64,000 bases of DNA from Alsobacter soli (GTDB taxonomy: Bacteria > Pseudomonadota > Alphaproteobacteria > Rhizobiales > Beijerinckiaceae): the NCBI RefSeq assembly GCF_003004785.1, contig NZ_PVZS01000005.1, positions 62,001-126,000 on the forward strand, written 5' to 3'. The notes below the pieces were generated by a model. It saw only the letters and a program-made list of their open reading frames with translations, was not told the DNA's origin and ran no database searches. How positions within the stretch are numbered: position 1 is the first letter of the stretch; every line of letters starts with the position of its first letter. Positions 9,901 through 19,472 of the stretch are shown piece after piece. The position numbers and the translations under genes were made by a program.

Positions 9901-12249
9901 ATGCTGTCGATCAACCAGCGCATCGCGCAGGACATCCAGTGCCAGGAGCGGCAGGTGGAGGCGGCGGTGGCCCTGCTGGACGGGGGCGCGACGGTGCCGT
10001 TCATCGCCCGCTATCGCAAGGAGGTCACGGGTGGGCTCGATGACGCCCAGTTGCGCACGCTCGAGGAGCGGCTGCGCTACCTGCGGGAGCTGGAAGACCG
10101 GCGCAAGGCGATCCTCGACTCGATCCGCGAGCAGGGAAAGCTCGACGCCGCCCTGCAGAAGCAGATCGAGGAGGCGGACAGCAAGGCGCGGCTGGAGGAC
10201 ATCTACCTCCCCTACAAGCCCAAGCGTCGCACCAAGGCGCAGATCGCCCGCGAAGCAGGGCTGCAGCCGCTCGCGGACAACCTCCTGGCCGACCCGCAGC
10301 GTGATCCGCGCCGGGAGGCGGAGACCTACGTCAGCGCCGACAAGGGCGTCAGCACAGTGGAGGAGGCGCTCGAGGGCGCCCGCGCCATCCTGGTGGAGCG
10401 GTTCTCGGAGAACGCCGAGCTGATCGGGCGCCTGCGCGAGGACTTCTGGCGCGAGGGGCGGGCCGTCTCCACCGTGCGCGACGGCAAGCAGGCCGAGGGC
10501 GCCAAGTTCTCGGACTATTTCGAGTACAAGGAGAAGCTCTCCAAGCTCCCCTCGCACCGCATCCTGGCGCTGTTTCGGGGCGAGAAGGAGGAGGTTCTCG
10601 ACCTCAAGCTCGAGGCCGAGGAGGAGCAGACCGTCCCGATGTCTCAGCGCCAGCCCGGCGCGTTCGAACTCGCCATCGCGCGCCAGTTCGGCGTCGCCGA
10701 CCGCGGCCGCCCGGCCGACAAATGGTTGATGGACTGCGTACGCTGGGCCTGGCGCACCAAGATCCAGGTCCATGTCGGGCTCGACCTGCGCATGCGGCTC
10801 TGGCAGGCCGCCGAGGACGAGGCGGTGAAGATCTTCGCCGGAAACCTGCGGGACCTGCTGCTCGCCGCCCCGGCCGGCGCGCGCCCCACCATGGGGCTGG
10901 ACCCGGGCTTCCGCACGGGCGTGAAGGTCGCGGTGGTGGACCGCACCGGCAAGGTGGTGGACACGGGCGTGATCTACCCCCACGAGCCGCAGCGGCGCTG
11001 GGACGAGGCCATCGCCACGCTCGCCGCGCTGGCGGCGCGCCACAAGGTCGAGTTGATCGCGATCGGCAACGGCACGGCGTCGCGTGAGACGGACAAGCTG
11101 GCGGGCGAACTCATCGCCAAATTTCCGGAGATGAAGCTCACCAAGATCGTTGTGTCGGAGGCCGGCGCCTCCGTGTACTCGGCGTCGGCCTATGCGTCCC
11201 AGGAATTGCCTGAGCTGGACGTTTCCCTGCGCGGCGCGGTGTCCATCGCGCGGCGCCTGCAGGATCCCCTGGCCGAGCTCGTCAAGATCGACCCGAAGTC
11301 GATCGGCGTGGGCCAGTACCAGCACGACCTCGCCGAGCACAAGCTGTCCCGCTCGCTCGACGCCGTCGTGGAGGACTGCGTGAACGCCGTGGGCGTCGAC
11401 GTGAACACGGCCTCCGCGCCGCTGCTGGCGCGGGTGTCCGGAGTGGGCGAGACCCTGGCGCAGAACATCGTGGCGCACCGCGACGCGACCGGGCCCTTCC
11501 GCACGCGGTCGCAGCTGAAGCAGGTGCCGCGGCTCGGGCCGAAGGCCTTCGAGCAGTGCGCGGGCTTCCTGCGCATCCCGGACGGGGACGACCCGCTCGA
11601 CCGCTCGGGCGTCCACCCGGAAGCCTATCCGGTGGTGCGGCGGATCATCGAGGCTGCCAAGAGCGACATCAAGGTGCTGATCGGCAACGCCGCCGTCCTG
11701 CGCGGGCTGCAGCCCAAGCAGTTCACGGACGAGACCTTCGGGGTGCCGACCGTGACGGACATCCTGCGGGAGCTGGAGAAGCCGGGCCGCGACCCGCGCC
11801 CGGCGTTCAAGACGGCGACCTTCCAGGAGGGCGTGGAGACGCTCAACGACCTCAAGCCCGGCATGATCCTGGAAGGGGTGGTGACCAACGTGGCCGCCTT
11901 CGGGGCCTTCGTGGACGTGGGCGTGCATCAGGACGGGCTGGTGCACATCTCCGCCCTCGCCAAGACCTTCGTGAAGGATCCACGCGACGTGGTGAAGCCA
12001 GGGCAGATCGTGAAGGTGAAGGTGCTGGAGGTCGACAAGGCCCGCAAGCGCATCTCGCTGACCATGCGGCTGGACGACGCCGCCGAGGCGCGGCCCGCGC
12101 GGGACCGCGGGGCCGAGCCGGCCCGGGGCGGGCGTGCTGCAGCAGGGCCGAACCGCCACGACAGGGGCGGGGCTGCGGCGGGCTCCAACCCGTTCGCGGA
12201 CGCCTTCCGCAAGGCTGGGCTGGACCGCGGGCCGACGGGCCGGCGCTAG
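9901..12249 (+). CDS. tex: Tex-like RNA-binding transcription accessory protein
   Basis: Bacterial relative of eukaryotic Spt6, bound to nucleic acid and RNA polymerase. The 782-residue product shows the Tex N-terminal helical region ([38 protein letters not shown]). A YqgF/RNaseH-like domain follows around residue 330 ([15 protein letters not shown]), then helix-hairpin-helix repeats ([19 protein letters not shown]). A C-terminal S1 domain starts near residue 650 ([20 protein letters not shown]). A basic tail follows. The gene starts at ATG 9901 with GGAAGGAGA immediately upstream and stands alone. Confidence 0.96.
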   Translation: MLSINQRIAQDIQCQERQVEAAVALLDGGATVPFIARYRKEVTGGLDDAQLRTLEERLRYLRELEDRRKAILDSIREQGKLDAALQKQIEEADSKARLEDIYLPYKPKRRTKAQIAREAGLQPLADNLLADPQRDPRREAETYVSADKGVSTVEEALEGARAILVERFSENAELIGRLREDFWREGRAVSTVRDGKQAEGAKFSDYFEYKEKLSKLPSHRILALFRGEKEEVLDLKLEAEEEQTVPMSQRQPGAFELAIARQFGVADRGRPADKWLMDCVRWAWRTKIQVHVGLDLRMRLWQAAEDEAVKIFAGNLRDLLLAAPAGARPTMGLDPGFRTGVKVAVVDRTGKVVDTGVIYPHEPQRRWDEAIATLAALAARHKVELIAIGNGTASRETDKLAGELIAKFPEMKLTKIVVSEAGASVYSASAYASQELPELDVSLRGAVSIARRLQDPLAELVKIDPKSIGVGQYQHDLAEHKLSRSLDAVVEDCVNAVGVDVNTASAPLLARVSGVGETLAQNIVAHRDATGPFRTRSQLKQVPRLGPKAFEQCAGFLRIPDGDDPLDRSGVHPEAYPVVRRIIEAAKSDIKVLIGNAAVLRGLQPKQFTDETFGVPTVTDILRELEKPGRDPRPAFKTATFQEGVETLNDLKPGMILEGVVTNVAAFGAFVDVGVHQDGLVHISALAKTFVKDPRDVVKPGQIVKVKVLEVDKARKRISLTMRLDDAAEARPARDRGAEPARGGRAAAGPNRHDRGGAAAGSNPFADAFRKAGLDRGPTGRR

Positions 12250-12304
12250 CTTCGCTTGACCGGACCCTCCGCGGGCGCCCATCATCGGCCGGCGGAGGGG
12301 GACC

Positions 12305-13486
12305 ATGGCCGACAGCGCGCTCTTCGACAGCCGGATCCCCGAAGCCGGCGCCGGCGACACCAGCGCGCTGCGAGAGCCGGACCTGGCGCTGCTGCGCACC
12401 ATCCTGGACAGCATCCCCGGACGCGTCGCCTTTGTGGATTTCGCCAATCGCTACGTCTACGTGAACCGGGAATTCCTGGCCTTCCACGGCCGCACAGCCG
12501 ACCAGGTGATCGGCCGGCACGTCCGGGACGTCCTCGGGGAAGCCGCCTACCGGCAGGTCAGCGTCTACAACGAGCGGATCCGGGCCGGCGAGGTGGTGCG
12601 CTGGGAAGGGTGGATCACCTATGCGAGCGCGGGGCGGCGCTATGTCCAGCAGACCTATACGCCCTACTCGCCGGGCGGCGGCGCGCCGCAAGGAAACATC
12701 GCGTTCGGGCGCGACCTCACGGACCTGAAGCTGGCGGAAGCCGAGATCGAACGGCAGCGCTCGCGCATCGCCGACATCGAGCGACTGTCCGCCATGGGGG
12801 CCCTGCTGGCGGGCGTGGCCCACGAGCTCAACAACCCGCTCGCCATCGTGCTCGCCCAGTCGACGCTGCTCGTGGAACGGGCCACGACGGAGGACGTGCG
12901 GGCGCGGGCCGAGCGCATCCAGGCGGCCGCGGAGCGCTCCGGGCGCATCGTGCGCAGCTTCCTGGGGATGGCCCGCGAGGCGGCCCCCACGCGCCGCCCG
13001 GCGCAGCTCAACGAGATCGTCCGCGCCGCCCTCGACATGATGGGATACGGCCTGCGGGGCGCAGGCGTCACGGTAAAGACGCACCTCGATCCTGATCTTC
13101 CGTCCATCGAGGCGGATGCCGACCTGCTCGGGCAGGTCGTGTCCAACCTGGTGCTCAACGCCCAGCAGGCGCTCTCTTCGCTGGACGGGGCGCGGCTTCT
13201 CAGCCTGCGCACGCGGCGCGATGGCGGGTCCGTGGTCCTGGAGATCGAGGACAACGGCCCGGGAGTTCCGCCCGCGATCGCGCAGCGCATCTTCGAGCCG
13301 TATTTCACCACCAAGGGGCCGGGCGCCGGGACCGGCATCGGACTCGCCCTCTGCCGTAATATCGTGGCCGCCCATGGGGGAACGATCGCCGCGGAACCAG
13401 CCAGAGGCGGAGCCGGGGCCCTGTTCCGCGTGACCCTGCCGGCCAGCCCGGCGGGGCGGCAGGGCGCGACGGCGGCGGGGGGTTAA
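12305..13486 (+). CDS. PAS-domain sensor histidine kinase
   Basis: Soluble sensor kinase of 393 residues. A PAS domain covers residues 25-140 (LRTILDSIPGRVAFVDFANR, VIGRHVRDVLGE). The dimerisation/phosphoacceptor box is MGALLAGVAHELNNPLAIVL, with the histidine near 178. The ATPase domain has N-box VLNAQQALSS, G1 EIEDNGPGVP, F-box FEPYFTTKGPG and G2 GTGIGLAL. No transmembrane segment is seen, so it senses a cytoplasmic cue. A single-domain receiver gene starts 116 bp downstream on the same strand and is the likely partner. Confidence 0.9.
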   Translation: MADSALFDSRIPEAGAGDTSALREPDLALLRTILDSIPGRVAFVDFANRYVYVNREFLAFHGRTADQVIGRHVRDVLGEAAYRQVSVYNERIRAGEVVRWEGWITYASAGRRYVQQTYTPYSPGGGAPQGNIAFGRDLTDLKLAEAEIERQRSRIADIERLSAMGALLAGVAHELNNPLAIVLAQSTLLVERATTEDVRARAERIQAAAERSGRIVRSFLGMAREAAPTRRPAQLNEIVRAALDMMGYGLRGAGVTVKTHLDPDLPSIEADADLLGQVVSNLVLNAQQALSSLDGARLLSLRTRRDGGSVVLEIEDNGPGVPPAIAQRIFEPYFTTKGPGAGTGIGLALCRNIVAAHGGTIAAEPARGGAGALFRVTLPASPAGRQGATAAGG

Positions 13487-13549
13487 CCCTTCATTGACCG
13501 TATCATTACAAGTTTAATCATCCTGCCGAACGGCGGGAGGGGGCCCGAG

Positions 13550-13582
13550 TTGACCTTGCGACGATCCGATCGTCGCTAGCTA
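13550..13582 (+). promoter_or_regulatory. Putative promoter region with 8-bp inverted repeat
   Basis: TTGACC at 13550 resembles a -35 element. It is followed by the inverted repeat GCGACGAT-CCG-ATCGTCGC (13558-13576) and a TAGCTAT at 13577-13583. The palindrome lies where a repressor or activator could bind, 27 bp upstream of the receiver gene. The -10 assignment is uncertain. Confidence 0.35.
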
Positions 13583-13602
13583 TCGCCGCGCAGGAGGGCT
13601 CC

Positions 13603-14046
13603 ATGATCGCCATTCATCGCAGCGCCGAGGGCTTGAGAGCCGCCCCGCGCCCCTTTGTTGAAACGCCACGCGTGCTCCTGGTGGAGGACAGCGGCCTGCT
13701 GCGCTGGCACGCCGCCGACATGCTGGCGGACGCCGGCTACGCCGTGACGGAGGCCGAGGACGCGGCGAGCGCGTTCCGGCTGCTGGTGCGGCACCGTTTC
13801 GACCTGCTGGTGACGGACATCGACCTGGGCCCCGGACCGGACGGCTTCGAGCTGTCGCGCTATGCCGTCCTCGCCTATCCCGGGCTGCCGGTGATCTACG
13901 CGTCGGGCCGCGCCAGCCTGGATCCGGCCGAGCGCGCGCCCGGATCCGCGTTCGTTCCCAAGCCCTATGCGCCGCAAGAGTTGATCGCTGCGGCGAGGAA
14001 GGCTCTTGACAAGAGCAGAGAAACGGTTTCGCGCCGATTCATTTAA
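13603..14046 (+). CDS. Single-domain response regulator
   Basis: A 147-residue receiver protein without an output domain. VLLVEDSGLLRWH gives the acidic pocket, LLVTDIDLG the phosphorylatable aspartate (about residue 71), and FVPKPYAPQEL the conserved lysine. AGGAGG precedes the ATG. It is probably phosphorylated by the PAS kinase just upstream and acts by protein-protein contact. An EcfG-type promoter for the next gene starts two bases after its stop. Confidence 0.85.
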   Translation: MIAIHRSAEGLRAAPRPFVETPRVLLVEDSGLLRWHAADMLADAGYAVTEAEDAASAFRLLVRHRFDLLVTDIDLGPGPDGFELSRYAVLAYPGLPVIYASGRASLDPAERAPGSAFVPKPYAPQELIAAARKALDKSRETVSRRFI

Positions 14047-14047
14047 T

Positions 14048-14072
14048 GGAACAACCTTCGCAAAGTCGCGTT
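14048..14072 (+). promoter_or_regulatory. EcfG-type general stress promoter
   Basis: GGAAC at 14048-14052, exactly 16 bases, then CGTT at 14069-14072. This is a full match to the alphaproteobacterial EcfG consensus GGAAC-N16/17-cGTT used in the PhyR-NepR general stress response. It lies 35 bp upstream of the GTG start of the secreted protein gene, leaving room for a short leader with the AGGAGG ribosome site. Confidence 0.75.
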
Positions 14073-14107
14073 GGTGGGCCGACAGACTTTGCAGGAGGAG
14101 AGCCCCC

Positions 14108-16243
14108 GTGAAACGCAGCGACTTTTTCTCCGGCGCGGCCCTGGCCGCCCTCGTGACCGCCGCCGCGGTCGTGCTGGCGCCCGGAATGGGCGCGCAGGCG
14201 CAGACGGGCTCCTCCGCCGGCGGCGCCTCGTCCGCGGCGAGCCCCTCGGGCGCGGGCGGCAAGGCCGGCGGCGCCTCGGAGCCGCGCCGTCATGACCAAC
14301 AGATGGGCCAGGGCGCCGGGCGCTCCGGCTCCGACATGAGCCAGAACAGCGGCCGCAAGGGCGAATCCGAGGGCGCCGGCCGCAGCGCCCAGTCCGGCGG
14401 CCACGACCAGACGGGCCAGCGCGGGGCCGGCGAGGCCGATCAGCAGCGCACCGGCCAGGCGCAGGATCTGCGCAAGGGCCAGGACGAGACGGGCCGCAGC
14501 GCGCAGTCCACCACCGACCAGGGCGGCCGCCAGGGTTCCTCGCAGGGTTACTCGCAGGGCTCCTCGGCCTCGGCTTCGGGCGACATGAGCGCCCAGGCGA
14601 ACGTGAAGGTCTCAGCCGACGAGCTGCGCGACCGCGTCCGCAGCGACGGCGAATTCACCCACGTGGACAAGCTCGGCGAGGTGTGGAAGCCGCGCGGCGT
14701 CGACAAGGACTGGAAGCCCTATTCCAATGGCCGCTGGATCTTCAACGACAAGGTCGGCTGGTATTTCGAGTCGAGCGAGCCGTGGGCCGAGGTGACGTAC
14801 CACTACGGTCGCTGGTACGAGGATCCGGACCAGGGCTGGGTCTGGGTGGCCGACACCGAGTGGGCGCCGGCCTGGGTCGAGTGGCGGCGCAGCAAGCAGT
14901 ATGTGGGCTGGCGCCCGCTGCCGCCGGAGAACGCCCCGAAGGCGACCAAGACCACGACCAAGACCACCACCACCAAGCGCAGCGGCGGCTCCAGCGCCTC
15001 CGTGGAGGAGGAGTGGACCTTCGTGGAAACGCGCAACATCACGTCCGAGCGCATCTCGGAAGTGGAGGTGCGGCCTGAGAAGGTGACCGAGATCTACACC
15101 GAGACCCGCCCGATCGGCCGGGTGGAGCGGCGCGGCTCCTTCGCGGTGAACTTCGCGATCCAGCCGACCGTGATCGAGCGCGAGACCAATATCCGCATCG
15201 AATCCCGCAACCTGCCGCGGGCGGATGCCGTGCCGGTGCCGGCCCAGGTGCGGTCGATCGCGACCGAGACGCGGTCCACCACGTCGGGCTCGTCGTCGAC
15301 GTCGACCTCGGCCACCACGGACCAGCAGCGCACGACCGGCGCGCCGGCCACGGGCTCGGCCCAGGGCGAGCGCAACCAGACGCAGCCCAACGTGGCCCCG
15401 AGCGGCTCGGCGGCGGCCCCGACCGACAAGACCTCGCCGACCGAGAAGCCGGCGTCGAGCGCCTCGACAGGCAAGCCCTCCGAGGACAAGTCGGGCACGA
15501 CCGCTGCGGCGCCTGCGCCGAACAATCGCGCCAACGCGGCTTCGACCGGCAAGGGCGAGGACAAGACCGGCGCCACGGCCAACAAGAGCGGCGCGGAGGA
15601 CCAGAAGTCCAACGCCGCCTCTACGGCCAACCCGAACGAGCCGAAGAAGCAGGGCCAGGCCGACCGCGGCGGCCAGGACCACAAGAAGACGCAGGCCGAG
15701 CGGGCCGGCGAGAAGACCGACAAGGGCGGCGCCACGGCCGAGCGCGGCCGCAACGCCAACGAGCCCGCGTCCAAGTCGTCCGCCGCGGAGGACAAGGCCA
15801 AGTCCGGGCCGTCCTCGGCCGAACGCTCCGGGGCCAAGCACCCGTCCACGGCGGAGAGCCAGGACAAGGCCGGCAAGGCGAGCGAGAGCCAGCGGTCCGG
15901 CGCCAACGAGACCAAGGGCGAGGAGCGCAAGAGCTCCGCGGCCGAGCACAGCGGCGCCGGCAAGGAGAACAAGGAGAGCGCTTCGTCCGGCGAGCACGGC
16001 GGCAAGGCCAACGCCTCCTCGGCAGAACGCGAGGGCAGCTCCTCGTCGCAAAAGGCCCAGGGCCGCTCGGGCGGCTCCTCGGCCGGTTCGGACGAGACGA
16101 CCGGGACGACGCGCGGCAAGGCGCAGCACGGCGAGGGCGCCGGCGGTCATGCCGGCGGCGGGGCTGGCGGCGCCTCCTCCATGGGCGGCGCCTCGGGCGC
16201 GGGCGGCGCGGCCAAGAAGCCGGGCTCCGGCTCGGGCGACTGA
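14108..16243 (+). CDS. Large secreted low-complexity protein with SH3-like and DUF1236-like segments
   Basis: A 711-residue exported protein starting at GTG 14108 ([21 protein letters not shown]), with AGGAGG upstream and a signal peptide cleaved near GAQAQ. Residues 30-160 are Gly/Ser/Gln-rich. Residues 165-275 form a Trp/Tyr-rich module ([57 protein letters not shown]) like DUF6600. A DUF1236-like stretch follows ([17 protein letters not shown]). The last 300 residues are a disordered, highly charged Ser/Ala/Lys/Glu/Gly tail. Its promoter indicates general stress induction. The tail resembles hydrophilic desiccation-related proteins, but function is not known. The strong terminator after it suggests a single-gene transcript. 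Confidence 0.8.
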   Translation: MKRSDFFSGAALAALVTAAAVVLAPGMGAQAQTGSSAGGASSAASPSGAGGKAGGASEPRRHDQQMGQGAGRSGSDMSQNSGRKGESEGAGRSAQSGGHDQTGQRGAGEADQQRTGQAQDLRKGQDETGRSAQSTTDQGGRQGSSQGYSQGSSASASGDMSAQANVKVSADELRDRVRSDGEFTHVDKLGEVWKPRGVDKDWKPYSNGRWIFNDKVGWYFESSEPWAEVTYHYGRWYEDPDQGWVWVADTEWAPAWVEWRRSKQYVGWRPLPPENAPKATKTTTKTTTTKRSGGSSASVEEEWTFVETRNITSERISEVEVRPEKVTEIYTETRPIGRVERRGSFAVNFAIQPTVIERETNIRIESRNLPRADAVPVPAQVRSIATETRSTTSGSSSTSTSATTDQQRTTGAPATGSAQGERNQTQPNVAPSGSAAAPTDKTSPTEKPASSASTGKPSEDKSGTTAAAPAPNNRANAASTGKGEDKTGATANKSGAEDQKSNAASTANPNEPKKQGQADRGGQDHKKTQAERAGEKTDKGGATAERGRNANEPASKSSAAEDKAKSGPSSAERSGAKHPSTAESQDKAGKASESQRSGANETKGEERKSSAAEHSGAGKENKESASSGEHGGKANASSAEREGSSSSQKAQGRSGGSSAGSDETTGTTRGKAQHGEGAGGHAGGGAGGASSMGGASGAGGAAKKPGSGSGD

Positions 16244-16289
16244 GCCCTTCACGAGTAGTCAGGGCGGAGGCTGGGCCGCCGCCTGTAGC

Positions 16290-16320
16290 AACCCCGGAGC
16301 TTCGCGCTCCGGGGTTTTTT
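16290..16320 (+). terminator. Rho-independent terminator
   Basis: An 11-bp perfect stem (AACCCCGGAGC / GCTCCGGGGTT, loop TTCGC) runs straight into a six-base T-run. It lies 46 bp after the stop of the secreted protein gene. Confidence 0.92.
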
Positions 16321-16440
16321 CATGCGCCGAAGAACCTATGCTGCCCCGATGGGGCCCGGTCCCCTTGGTCCTCTCTCCGGCCGGCTGCCGGGGCTGACGG
16401 CGGGCCAGTCCGGGCATGTGGCGAAAACGGGACCAAGCGC

Positions 16441-16956
16441 ATGGCGGAACAGGCGGCAGTCACCTACCGGGAGCACCGGCCCGGCGACATGGGATGGATC
16501 ATCCATCGGCAGGCCGTGCTGTACCATGAGGAATACGGCTGGAACGAAGAGTTCGAGGCGCTGGTCGCCGAGATCGCGGCGCAGTTCATCCGGGAGTTCA
16601 AGCCGGGGCGCGAGCGGTGCTGGTTGGCCGAGCGCGACGGCGCCGTGCTGGGATCCGTATTCCTGGTCGAGCAGTCGCCGGCCGTCGCCAAGCTGCGCCT
16701 GCTTTACGTCGAGCCAGCCGCCCGGGGGCTGGGCGTGGGTCGGGCCCTTGTGGCTCAGTGCATCGCCTTCGCCAAGGTAGCCGGCTACCAGACCCTGACG
16801 CTGTGGACCAACGACATCCTCCATGCGGCCAGGCGCATTTACCAGGAGGCGGGATTCCTGCTCGTGGCCGAGGAGCGGCACCACAGCTTCGGGGCCGACC
16901 TGGTCGGCCAAAATTGGGAGCTCGACTTGCGCTCAAACGGCCCGGGCAATGCCTGA
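16441..16956 (+). CDS. GNAT family N-acetyltransferase
   Basis: A 171-residue acetyl-CoA-dependent acetyltransferase of unknown substrate. The GNAT core is clear: [16 protein letters not shown] (beta4), [21 protein letters not shown] (acetyl-CoA loop RGLGVG), and [20 protein letters not shown] at the C-terminus. This subtype ([20 protein letters not shown] at the N-terminus) is often fused to or beside a MarR regulator, but none is present here. Confidence 0.88.
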   Translation: MAEQAAVTYREHRPGDMGWIIHRQAVLYHEEYGWNEEFEALVAEIAAQFIREFKPGRERCWLAERDGAVLGSVFLVEQSPAVAKLRLLYVEPAARGLGVGRALVAQCIAFAKVAGYQTLTLWTNDILHAARRIYQEAGFLLVAEERHHSFGADLVGQNWELDLRSNGPGNA

Positions 16957-17072
16957 ATCATGACAAGGTTGCGCCTTTCGGGCGTCCGAAAGGATGGTCA
17001 CCTTTCCGTTAACGGCTGATCGCGAATCGTGCGCTGGCGCACAACGGTCGAGCCCCGGACGCACGAGAATAA

Positions 17073-17097
17073 GGCCATCGTGACAGTCACGATGGCC
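17073..17097. promoter_or_regulatory. 25-bp near-perfect palindrome
   Basis: GGCCATCGTGAC, one base, GTCACGATGGCC: a complete 12-bp inverted repeat. It ends 2 bp before the GGAGG ribosome site of the small gene at 17110. It could be a dimeric operator, or an RNA hairpin that controls access to the ribosome site. Confidence 0.5.
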
Positions 17098-17109
17098 CTG
17101 GAGGCGAGC

Positions 17110-17319
17110 ATGACGGTCCTGAGCGCCACTGCGTTGGAGAATGATCCCGAAGGGATGACGCTTCTGCGCGCCGTCTTGGCGTCCTCCGCCGGCTATGAGT
17201 CCCGCCGCAGCGCCGCCGCGAGGCGGAGCTTCGTGGTGACCGAGCCCGGTCCCGCGCGCGTCGGCGCCGCGTCCCTGCGCCGCCGCTCTCTGCCCATGCC
17301 TGCGCTTCGGCACGCGTGA
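17110..17319 (+). CDS. Small hypothetical protein
   Basis: A 69-residue ORF starting MTVLSATALENDPEGM with a very good ribosome site (GGAGG, five-base spacing). Its first 30 residues have ordinary composition; the C-terminal half is Arg/Ala/Pro-rich. I recognise no family. The ribosome site and the palindrome just upstream are the main support; the gene could still be spurious in this GC-rich DNA. Confidence 0.45.
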   Translation: MTVLSATALENDPEGMTLLRAVLASSAGYESRRSAAARRSFVVTEPGPARVGAASLRRRSLPMPALRHA

Positions 17320-17370
17320 CGCTTTCTCCCGACTTGATCAATTCCGGCCGATGAGGCCATCTGATCGGGC

Positions 17371-18228
17371 ATGCCGGGCCCGGTCGACCTTTCTCCTCAT
17401 TTCCAGGCGCACCTCGATGCGCTCCATGACGCGCTGGCGCACGAAGACCGCGACCTCGGCGTGCATGGGGCGCGACGCGCCATCAAGGCGCTGCGGGCGC
17501 TTCTGCGGCTGACGTGGCCGGCGGATCCGGCCGAACAGCTTCACGCGGCCTGCGCCTCGCTCGACCAGGAACTCAAGACGCTCGCGGACGCCCTCGCCCC
17601 GGCACGGGACGTGCGGGTCGCGGCGGCCTGCGCGCTGTCGCTGATCGAGGAAACCGAAGAGGAGCCCGAGCGCGCGGCCCTGACACGGCTCGCGGCGGAG
17701 TGGCTGGGCGACGCCGCCCGGCGCGAAAGCGCCTCCGACCACCTCGGGCCGGAGCAAGCGCGGCGCAGCGAGGCGCTGATCGCGACTCATCTCCAGGCCA
17801 TTCCCACCGATCCTGCGCGAAGCGACGTCGCGATGGCGATGGGACGCTCCTACAGCAAGGCGCGGCGGCGCATGCGGGCGGGGCTTCGCGGCGCCGATGC
17901 GGACCTGCTGCACGCGGCCCGGCGGGAACTGGTTCGCCTGCAGATCCAGATCCAGGCGCTCGGGCCCGAACTCGGCGGCAAGTTGCGCCGGCTCGGCCGC
18001 AAGGCCGGACGACTCCGGCAAACCCTGGGCGACCACCACGACATGGCCGAGCTGGACAAGCGGATCGGCTTCTCCGACCTTCCCGGGCGCATCAAGAGCC
18101 GGCTGCTCCAGGCTGTGGAGCAGCGCGCCGACGGGCTGTCGCAGTTGGCGGCCGCGCAGGCTGACTCCGCGCTGCGGCGGAAGCCCAAGGCGCTCCGCAA
18201 GCGACTGGCGCGCAAGCTGGGCGGGTGA
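17371..18228 (+). CDS. CHAD domain protein
   Basis: A 285-residue helical protein of the CHAD (conserved histidine alpha-helical domain) family, which binds polyphosphate. HEDRDLGVHGARRAIKALRALL carries conserved His and Arg/Lys residues, and a second half (LHAARRELVRLQIQIQALGP, GDHHDMAELDK) repeats the pattern. No CYTH triphosphatase partner lies alongside. It may associate with polyphosphate granules; polyhydroxyalkanoate genes lie about 12 kb away. Confidence 0.85.
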   Translation: MPGPVDLSPHFQAHLDALHDALAHEDRDLGVHGARRAIKALRALLRLTWPADPAEQLHAACASLDQELKTLADALAPARDVRVAAACALSLIEETEEEPERAALTRLAAEWLGDAARRESASDHLGPEQARRSEALIATHLQAIPTDPARSDVAMAMGRSYSKARRRMRAGLRGADADLLHAARRELVRLQIQIQALGPELGGKLRRLGRKAGRLRQTLGDHHDMAELDKRIGFSDLPGRIKSRLLQAVEQRADGLSQLAAAQADSALRRKPKALRKRLARKLGG

Positions 18229-18247
18229 CAAAGCTTGCTCATTTTAG

Positions 18248-18358
18248 CCGTCCTTGCGAGCCGAAGTCGAAGCCATCCAGAGCCCTCCGGGCGCAGCCCT
18301 CAAGGGCAGAGGCCTGCAGCCCTGGATTGCTTCGTCGCGGCGCTCCTCGCAAGGACGG
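18248..18358. repeat. Palindromic intergenic repeat, copy 1
   Basis: A 111-bp element with perfect 13-bp terminal inverted repeats (CCGTCCTTGCGAG ... CTCGCAAGGACGG). Inside it is the phrase TGGATTGCTTCGTCGC, seen in inverted form in the element at 39766-39851. It belongs to the dispersed palindromic repeats common between Rhizobiales genes. Confidence 0.7.
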
Positions 18359-18367
18359 ACTGAAAAT

Positions 18368-18446
18368 CCGTCATGGCCGGGCTTGTCCCCGCCATCCACG
18401 GCGCCGTGCAGGGCGTGGATCCTCGGGACAGGCCCGGGGATGACGG
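18368..18446. repeat. Palindromic intergenic repeat, copy 2 (GGCCGGGC type)
   Basis: A 79-bp imperfect palindrome. The left arm CCGTCATGGCCGGGCTTGTC pairs with a right arm GACAGGCCCGGGGATGACGG. Its outer ends (CGTCAT / ATGACG) also occur in the elements at 39292-39330 and 39766-39851. Confidence 0.65.
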
Positions 18447-18529
18447 CCAGGGAGGCGGGCCACCCTTGACCCGGAGAGCGCCGGATTCCTGGAATGCTCC
18501 GACTTTCGCGATGATCGAGTCGGCTGGGC

Positions 18530-19273
18530 TCAGCGCCGGCTCACCTTCACGCACTGCACCCATGGGTCTGCGGCGGCGAGGTGGCCGGCGAGGCGTAAGG
18601 CAAGGCGCTGGAGGCCGCGGCTGGGCTTGGCGGGGTTGCGCTTGATCGGGTTCGGCAGGGCCTTGGTGAGCAGGGTCGCCTCGCGCACGGTCAGCTCCGA
18701 CGCGGGCTTGTTGAAGTATTTGCGGGCGGCCGCCTCGGCCCCGAAGAGGCCGGGGCCCCATTCGGCGATGTTGAGGTAGACCTCCATGACCCGCCGCTTC
18801 GACCAGGCGAGATCCAGCCACATGGCCATCGGGATCTCGAGTCCCTTGCGGACGTAGGAACGGGACGGCCAAAGGAAGAGGTTCTTGGCGGTCTGCATGG
18901 TGATGGTGGACGCGCCCCGCGAGGGACCGTCCTCCTCCGCGTCGTCCAGCACCGAACGCAGAGCGCCCCAATCGACGCCGTCGTGCGAGCAGAAGCGGGC
19001 ATCCTCCGACAGGATCACCGCACGCACTAGGTTGGGCGAGATGCCTTCCAGCGGGGTCCAGCGGCGGTCGACAGGCTGCAGGGTCGCCCAGCGACCCAGC
19101 ATCAGGGTGGAGACCGGCGGGGCGACGGCGTACAGCGCAGTCAGGCCAACCAGCAAGACGACGAGGCCGACGGCCAGCCAGAAGCCCCAGCGCAGGGGCG
19201 TGGCCAGCCAGCCCAGGGAGGAAGTTCGACGTCCGATCGGGGGAGCCTCGGTTGTGGTCACGGCGGCGCTCAC
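18530..19273 (-). CDS. mtgA: Monofunctional biosynthetic peptidoglycan transglycosylase
   Basis: Polymerises lipid II into glycan strands without a transpeptidase domain. The 247-residue protein has an N-terminal membrane anchor (WGFWLAVGLVVLLVGLTALY) and a GT51 domain. Motif 1 is SEDARFCSHDGVDW with the catalytic Glu. Motif 2 is GASTITMQTAKNLFL (the usual GGSTITQQ with two changes). Motif 3 is RRVMEVYLNIAEWG with the second Glu. GT51 length and anchor are typical of MtgA. Confidence 0.94.
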   Translation of the reverse strand: MSAAVTTTEAPPIGRRTSSLGWLATPLRWGFWLAVGLVVLLVGLTALYAVAPPVSTLMLGRWATLQPVDRRWTPLEGISPNLVRAVILSEDARFCSHDGVDWGALRSVLDDAEEDGPSRGASTITMQTAKNLFLWPSRSYVRKGLEIPMAMWLDLAWSKRRVMEVYLNIAEWGPGLFGAEAAARKYFNKPASELTVREATLLTKALPNPIKRNPAKPSRGLQRLALRLAGHLAAADPWVQCVKVSRR

Positions 19274-19472
19274 CCGGCGGGACAGGAGACCGAATGCTCG
19301 CGTGGGAGCGGCAGGGCGGCGCTCCGCCGGGGGCGCCAGCCTTGACCGGCCCGTCCCGATGGGGCAAGCGGCCCGGACCTGGCGTTGAACCCGCGAAGGT
19401 CACGCTGCGTTCCCATTGGGGCTATGATGCCCCGGCTCGCGCGTCGGCGCGACCCAAAAACCGGAGGCCGCC

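Larger units (their letters stand above)
18229..18529. other. Gene-free stretch holding two palindromic repeats
   Basis: No coding region is supported. Most of the interval is taken up by two separate palindromic elements (18248-18358 and 18368-18446), listed individually. Confidence 0.6.

Noticed and set aside
9790-12447. 885-codon open frame antisense to tex
   Set aside because: Shadow of the highly GC-biased tex coding strand. Its product is His/Arg/Gly-rich without any family signature, while tex is complete and well conserved.
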